Assembly: GCA_025362115.1 (NCBI GenBank)
Contig: JANYIK010000045.1
Span: 1 to 9,802 of the forward strand
Reading direction: 5' to 3'
DNA length: 9,802 bases
DNA from: Methylophilaceae bacterium
GTDB taxonomy: Bacteria > Pseudomonadota > Gammaproteobacteria > Burkholderiales > Methylophilaceae
Shown here: piece by piece, positions 6,489 to 9,802 of the stretch
Layout: every line of letters begins with the position of its first letter
Position numbering within the stretch: position 1 is the first letter of the stretch
Program-made: the position numbers and the translations under genes
The notes under the pieces: generated by a model
What the model was told of the DNA's origin: nothing
Database searches by the model: none
What the model saw: the letters and a program-made list of their open reading frames with translations, nothing else

Positions 6489-6512
6489 CAGGGGGAAGGC
6501 TAGGATGGGGGT
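6477..6512. repeat. Perfect 9-bp hairpin repeat spanning the rnhA stop codon
   Basis: CCTTCCCCC (6477-6485) and GGGGGAAGG (6491-6499) form a perfect stem around the loop TAGCA (6486-6490). The rnhA TAG stop is the first three bases of that loop. A partly repeated tail CTAGGATGGGGG (6500-6511) follows, resembling CTAGCAGGGGG (6485-6495). No T-run follows the stem, so it is not a standard intrinsic terminator. The strong strand skew and palindrome fit a short interspersed intergenic repeat, but copies elsewhere cannot be checked here. Confidence 0.6.
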
Positions 6513-6546
6513 TAAATGGCTGTTCAAGTAACTACCGAGATTAAAA

Positions 6547-7245
6547 ATGAGACAAATTTTCCTAGACACCGAAACTACCGGGCTCGACCCCGCGCAAGGC
6601 CACCGTATCATTGAAATTGCGGCAGTGGAGGTGGTGAACCGGCGTTTGACCGGCAATCGTTTTCATCAGTATCTCAATCCTGAACGCGAGATTGATTTTG
6701 GCGCGCAACAAGTTCACGGCATTGATATTGAAGATTTGCAGGACAAGCCCCATTTTGTAGATGTGGCGCGTGAGTTTTTGGAATTTATCACCAACGCAGA
6801 ATTGGTGATTCACAACGCGCCTTTTGATTTGGGCTTTTTGAATGCCGAGCTGGGCATGGCGGATTTGGCAAGAATTGATCAGCCCGTCATTGATACGCTA
6901 AAAATGGCCAAAGATTTACACCCCGGGCAACGCAATAATCTGGATGCGTTGTGTAAACGTTATGGCGTTGATAATTCAGGCCGTACACTGCATGGCGCTT
7001 TGCTGGATGCTGAGTTGCTGGCCGATGTGTATCTGGCCATGACACGCGGTCAGGATAGCCTGATGATGGACATGAGTGCACAGGAGAGTCGGGTACAAGA
7101 GGCTAGTTTTAAGCGCGAAAAGCCGCTAGTGGTGCTGAGCGCTAATGAGGATGATTTAGCGGCGCATGACAAGTATTTGCTGGGCTTGGATAAGGCTTCT
7201 GGCGGTAGCACCTTATGGAAACAATTAGCAGAAAGTAACTTATGA
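6547..7245 (+). CDS. dnaQ: DNA polymerase III epsilon subunit, 3'-5' proofreading exonuclease
   Basis: This 232-residue protein should remove misincorporated nucleotides as part of the replicative polymerase core. The DEDDh catalytic set is complete: Asp7 and Glu9 in FLDTETTGLDP (ExoI), Asp94 in HNAPFDLGFL (ExoII), and His149 with Asp154 in TLHGALLDAELLADVY (ExoIII). Residues 169-174 (QDSLMM) align with the sliding-clamp-binding motif QTSMAF of E. coli epsilon. The segment from about 190 to the end should bind the alpha subunit, as in E. coli. The length is close to E. coli (243). The ATG is preceded only by a weak GAG-containing ribosome-binding sequence. It lies 58 bases after rnhA, and its stop overlaps the rfbB start by four bases, an unusual link between replication and sugar-nucleotide synthesis. 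Confidence 0.96.
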   Translation: MRQIFLDTETTGLDPAQGHRIIEIAAVEVVNRRLTGNRFHQYLNPEREIDFGAQQVHGIDIEDLQDKPHFVDVAREFLEFITNAELVIHNAPFDLGFLNAELGMADLARIDQPVIDTLKMAKDLHPGQRNNLDALCKRYGVDNSGRTLHGALLDAELLADVYLAMTRGQDSLMMDMSAQESRVQEASFKREKPLVVLSANEDDLAAHDKYLLGLDKASGGSTLWKQLAESNL

Positions 7246-8303
7246 TTTTAGTCACAGGGGGTGCAGGGTTTATAGGCGCCAACTTTATTTTGGACTGGCT
7301 GGAACAGAGTGATGAGCCGGTGCTGAACCTGGATAAGCTGACCTATGCGGGCAATCTGGAAAGCTTGGAATCGTTAAACGACGATAACCGCCATATCTTC
7401 GTGCATGGCGATATTGGCGAGCGGAACTTGCTGGCAAGTGTGCTTGCGCAATACCATCCCCGCGCCATTATCAATTTCGCCGCCGAGAGCCATGTGGATC
7501 GTTCCATCCACGGACCCGAAGATTTCATCCAAACCAACGTCCTCGGCACCTTTCATTTGCTGGAAGAAACCCGTGCTTATTACGCTAGCTTGAATGATGC
7601 AGATAAAGCCAGCTTCCGTTTTTTGCATGTTTCAACCGATGAGGTTTATGGCTCTTTGAGTGCGTCAGATCCCGCTTTTAGCGAGATTACGCCGTATCAA
7701 CCCAACAGCCCGTATTCGGCCTCCAAGGCCGCTTCTGACCACTTGGTACGCGCTTATCATCATACTTACCATTTGCCAGTGTTGACGACCAATTGCTCTA
7801 ACAATTACGGCCCATACCAATTCCCGGAAAAACTCATTCCTTTGGTACTGAACAATGCACTCAACGGCAAGCCATTGCCCATCTATGGTGACGGTAGCAA
7901 CGTGCGTGACTGGCTGTATGTTGGCGACCATTGCAGTGCCATACGCGCGGTGCTGTCCAAGGGTAAAGTGGGAGGAGTCTACAATGTCGGCGGCGACAAT
8001 GAGAAGACCAATCTGCAAGTGGTGCATACCTTGTGTGACATGCTGGATGAATTGCAGCCTAAAAATAGTAGCTATCGCGAACAAATCACTTTCGTCAAAG
8101 ATCGTCCCGGCCACGACCAACGCTATGCGATTAACGCCACTAAAATTTTCAACGAGCTAGGCTGGAGGCCGCAAGAAACCTTTGAGACCGGCATCAAGAA
8201 AACCGTGGCTTGGTATCTGCAACATCAAGACTGGGTGGCAAACGTGACTAGCGGTGAATATCGTAATTGGCTAACAAAAAACTACGTGGAGCGTGCGGCA
8301 TGA
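7242..8303 (+). CDS. rfbB: dTDP-glucose 4,6-dehydratase
   Basis: This 353-residue cytoplasmic enzyme (also called RmlB) should convert dTDP-glucose to dTDP-4-keto-6-deoxyglucose using bound NAD, the second step of dTDP-L-rhamnose synthesis. It is an extended short-chain dehydrogenase. The NAD-binding GGAGFIG is at residues 6-12, the active-site Thr132-Asp133-Glu134 lies in STDEVYG, and the catalytic Tyr158 and Lys162 lie in YSASK. NCSNNYGPYQFPEKLIP and the YGDGSNVRDWLYV segment are characteristic of the family. The length is normal. The ATG overlaps the dnaQ stop (ATGA) and has only a weak Shine-Dalgarno sequence, so translation probably depends on dnaQ. Its own stop overlaps the rfbA start. 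Confidence 0.97.
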   Translation: MILVTGGAGFIGANFILDWLEQSDEPVLNLDKLTYAGNLESLESLNDDNRHIFVHGDIGERNLLASVLAQYHPRAIINFAAESHVDRSIHGPEDFIQTNVLGTFHLLEETRAYYASLNDADKASFRFLHVSTDEVYGSLSASDPAFSEITPYQPNSPYSASKAASDHLVRAYHHTYHLPVLTTNCSNNYGPYQFPEKLIPLVLNNALNGKPLPIYGDGSNVRDWLYVGDHCSAIRAVLSKGKVGGVYNVGGDNEKTNLQVVHTLCDMLDELQPKNSSYREQITFVKDRPGHDQRYAINATKIFNELGWRPQETFETGIKKTVAWYLQHQDWVANVTSGEYRNWLTKNYVERAA

Positions 8304-9178
8304 GAAAAGGTATTATTTTAGCGGGTGGCTCCGGAACCAGGCTTTACCCAGTGACGCAGGTGGTCTCCAAGCAACTGCTGCCCGTTTATGACAAGCCTAT
8401 GGTTTATTACCCGCTTTCCACCTTGATGCTAGCGGGTATCCGCGATATTTTGCTGATTTCGACACCAGAAGATACGCCTCGCTTTGAGCAGTTACTCGGC
8501 GATGGCAGCCAGTGGGGCTTGAACATAAGCTATGCCGTGCAACCTTCGCCAGACGGCTTGGCGCAGGCATTTATCATCGGCAAGTCGTTCATCAACAACA
8601 ATCCAAGTGCCTTGGTGTTGGGCGATAACATCTTCTACGGTCACGATTTCGCCGGAGGCTTGAAGGCCGCCACACAGCAAACGCAAGGCGCAACCGTATT
8701 CGCTTACCCTGTTACTGATCCAGAGCGCTACGGAGTGGTTGAGTTTGATGCCACAGGCCGCGCAGTGAGCCTGGAAGAAAAACCCGCGCAACCAAAATCG
8801 CGCTATGCCGTCACCGGCCTGTATTTTTACGATAACCAGGTATGCGATATCGCCGCCAACCTCAAGCCCTCACCACGCGGTGAGCTGGAGATTACCGATG
8901 TCAACAAACAGTATCTGGCGCAAGGCCAACTCAGCGTCGAAATCATGGGTCGCGGTCATGCTTGGCTGGATACCGGCACGCATGAATCGCTGCTGGAAGC
9001 CGCGCTGTTTATCGAAACCATAGAAAAGCGTCAGGGTTTGAAGATTGCCTGCCCAGAGGAAATTGCCTATCGCATGGGCTACATCACCGCATCACAGATA
9101 GAAGCGATAGCTGCCAAGTATAAGAAAAACGGCTACGGCCAGTATTTACTGCGGATGTTGAGTGAGAAGGTGTTCTGA
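8300..9178 (+). CDS. rfbA: Glucose-1-phosphate thymidylyltransferase
   Basis: This 292-residue cytoplasmic enzyme (RmlA) should join glucose-1-phosphate and dTTP to give dTDP-glucose, the first step of the rhamnose pathway. The nucleotidyltransferase signature GGSGTRLYPVT spans residues 9-19, with Lys24 just after it. Asp109 in VLGDNIFYG is the expected metal ligand, Lys161 lies in LEEKP, and Asp224 in WLDTGTHESL fits the second metal site. The start chosen is ATG 8300, giving the family N-terminus MRKGIILAGG. It has GTGGAG (8286-8291) eight bases upstream and overlaps the rfbB stop as ATGA. An upstream in-frame start at 8267 would add 11 residues without family support. The final codon overlaps the rfbC start by one base. 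Confidence 0.97.
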   Translation: MRKGIILAGGSGTRLYPVTQVVSKQLLPVYDKPMVYYPLSTLMLAGIRDILLISTPEDTPRFEQLLGDGSQWGLNISYAVQPSPDGLAQAFIIGKSFINNNPSALVLGDNIFYGHDFAGGLKAATQQTQGATVFAYPVTDPERYGVVEFDATGRAVSLEEKPAQPKSRYAVTGLYFYDNQVCDIAANLKPSPRGELEITDVNKQYLAQGQLSVEIMGRGHAWLDTGTHESLLEAALFIETIEKRQGLKIACPEEIAYRMGYITASQIEAIAAKYKKNGYGQYLLRMLSEKVF

Positions 9179-9723
9179 TGCAGGCCATTAAGACTCCCAT
9201 TCCCGACCTCCTCATCTTGGAACCTAAAGTGTTCGGCGATAGCCGTGGTTTTTTCTTCGAGAGCTACAACGAAAACGCGTTCCACGCCGCCACCGGATCG
9301 CGTCCCAGCTTTGTGCAAGATAATCATTCCCGCTCGGCAAAAGGCGTATTACGTGGCCTGCACTATCAAATCCAGCAGCCACAAGGTAAATTGGTGCGGG
9401 TTACTAAAGGTGAAGTATTCGACGTGGCCGTGGACATTCGCCGCGCATCGCCTACTTTTGGGCAGTGGTTCGGCGCACACCTTTCCGCCGAGAATCGTCG
9501 CATGATGTGGGTTCCAGCGGGCTTCGCACATGGTTTTTTAGTGCTGTCAGAGTTCGCCGAATTTCTCTACAAGACCACCGATTTCTATGCGCCGGAACAC
9601 GAGCGCTCCATCGCCTGGAACGACCCTGCAATTGGTGTGCAGTGGCCGCTGCAAGGTGCGCCGTTGTTATCAGCAAAGGATCAGCAAGCCAGCCTGTTAA
9701 AAGACGCGGAGTTGTTTGCTTGA
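9178..9723 (+). CDS. rfbC: dTDP-4-dehydrorhamnose 3,5-epimerase
   Basis: This 181-residue cytoplasmic cupin enzyme (RmlC) should epimerise C3 and C5 of dTDP-4-keto-6-deoxyglucose, the third step of the pathway. Conserved features are SRGFFFESY (22-30), the catalytic His62 in RGLHYQ, Lys71 in GKLVRV, the DVAVDIRR strand (82-89), His118 in AGFAHGF, the acid residue Tyr131 in LYKTTD, and Asp168 in LSAKDQ. The length is typical. The ATG shares its A with the rfbA stop (TGATG), with AAGG (9167-9170) seven bases upstream. The stop overlaps the next gene by four bases. Substrate specificity beyond the rhamnose pathway is not in doubt given the neighbours. Confidence 0.97.
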   Translation: MQAIKTPIPDLLILEPKVFGDSRGFFFESYNENAFHAATGSRPSFVQDNHSRSAKGVLRGLHYQIQQPQGKLVRVTKGEVFDVAVDIRRASPTFGQWFGAHLSAENRRMMWVPAGFAHGFLVLSEFAEFLYKTTDFYAPEHERSIAWNDPAIGVQWPLQGAPLLSAKDQQASLLKDAELFA

Positions 9724-9802
9724 AAATTCTGCTGATAGGCAGCAACGGTCAAGTGGGCTATGAGTTACAGCGCAGTTTAGCTTCCTTGGGTGAAGTCACC
9801 GC
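9720..9802 (+). CDS. rfbD: dTDP-4-dehydrorhamnose reductase, 5' fragment, TTG start
   Basis: Twenty-seven codons and part of the next are visible before the window ends. From TTG at 9720 they read M-KILLIGSNGQVGYELQRS, then LASLGEVTA. This is the nucleotide-binding N-terminus of RmlD, which reduces the epimerised keto sugar to dTDP-L-rhamnose, the last step of the pathway. The GxxGQVG pattern sits at residues 7-13. TTG is the only start that gives the family N-terminus. It has CGGAG (9707-9711) eight bases upstream and overlaps the rfbC stop as TTGA. The gene order rfbB-A-C-D is the one known from, for example, xanthomonads, and differs from the rfbBDAC order of enteric bacteria. The rest of the protein cannot be assessed. 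Confidence 0.92.
   Translation, partial: MKILLIGSNGQVGYELQRSLASLGEVT

Noticed and set aside
6477..6511. Intrinsic terminator after rnhA
   Set aside because: The stem is perfect but no T-run follows it, and dnaQ continues on the same strand. It fits a repeat better, although it could slow polymerase.
7665..8120. 151-codon minus-strand frame inside rfbB
   Set aside because: The longest shadow frame in the right half, but it is antisense to highly conserved rfbB codons and shows no domain or start signal.
8267..8299. Earlier in-frame start for rfbA
   Set aside because: It adds 11 residues not seen in the family. ATG 8300 has a Shine-Dalgarno sequence and the ATGA overlap with rfbB.

Overview
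The window looks like chromosomal core DNA from a Gram-negative proteobacterium, most likely a betaproteobacterium. This rests on protein style, moderate GC by eye, and a conserved gene neighbourhood (mltD, gloB, a YafS-type methyltransferase, rnhA, dnaQ) that is also known from gammaproteobacteria such as E. coli. The genus cannot be fixed from the sequence alone. Almost all of it is coding. The largest gap is about 120 bases, so no gene-free stretch exceeds 300 bases. I see no rRNA, tRNA, CRISPR array, transposase or phage gene.

Left half (1 to about 5179), all on the minus strand. Reading in the direction of transcription from the middle outward: gloB (glyoxalase II), then mltD (LysM-bearing lytic transglycosylase), then a family-5 peptide-binding lipoprotein, an OppB/DppB-type permease, and the first 14 codons of the next gene, probably the partner permease. 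The last four are tightly packed (12-base gap, 4-base overlap, 16-base gap) and probably form one operon. This puts a peptidoglycan-cleaving enzyme upstream of a peptide importer.

Right half (about 5178 to 9802), all on the plus strand: YafS-type methyltransferase, rnhA (RNase HI), dnaQ (proofreading subunit of DNA polymerase III), then rfbB, rfbA, rfbC and the start of rfbD, which convert glucose-1-phosphate to dTDP-L-rhamnose for surface polysaccharide. From dnaQ to rfbD every junction overlaps by 1 to 4 bases, so the sugar-nucleotide genes look translationally chained to the DNA proofreading gene.

The less ordinary signals are small. The divergent gloB and methyltransferase start codons overlap inside one CATG. 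A 119-bp near-palindromic element fills the gap before rnhA exactly and supplies a strong ribosome-binding site for a tiny leader ORF overlapping the rnhA start. A perfect 9-bp hairpin holds the rnhA stop codon in its loop. mltD, and less surely gloB, have promoter-like hexamers so close to the ATG that the mRNAs could be leaderless. I found no convincing new multi-gene system; the genes themselves are well-known families.
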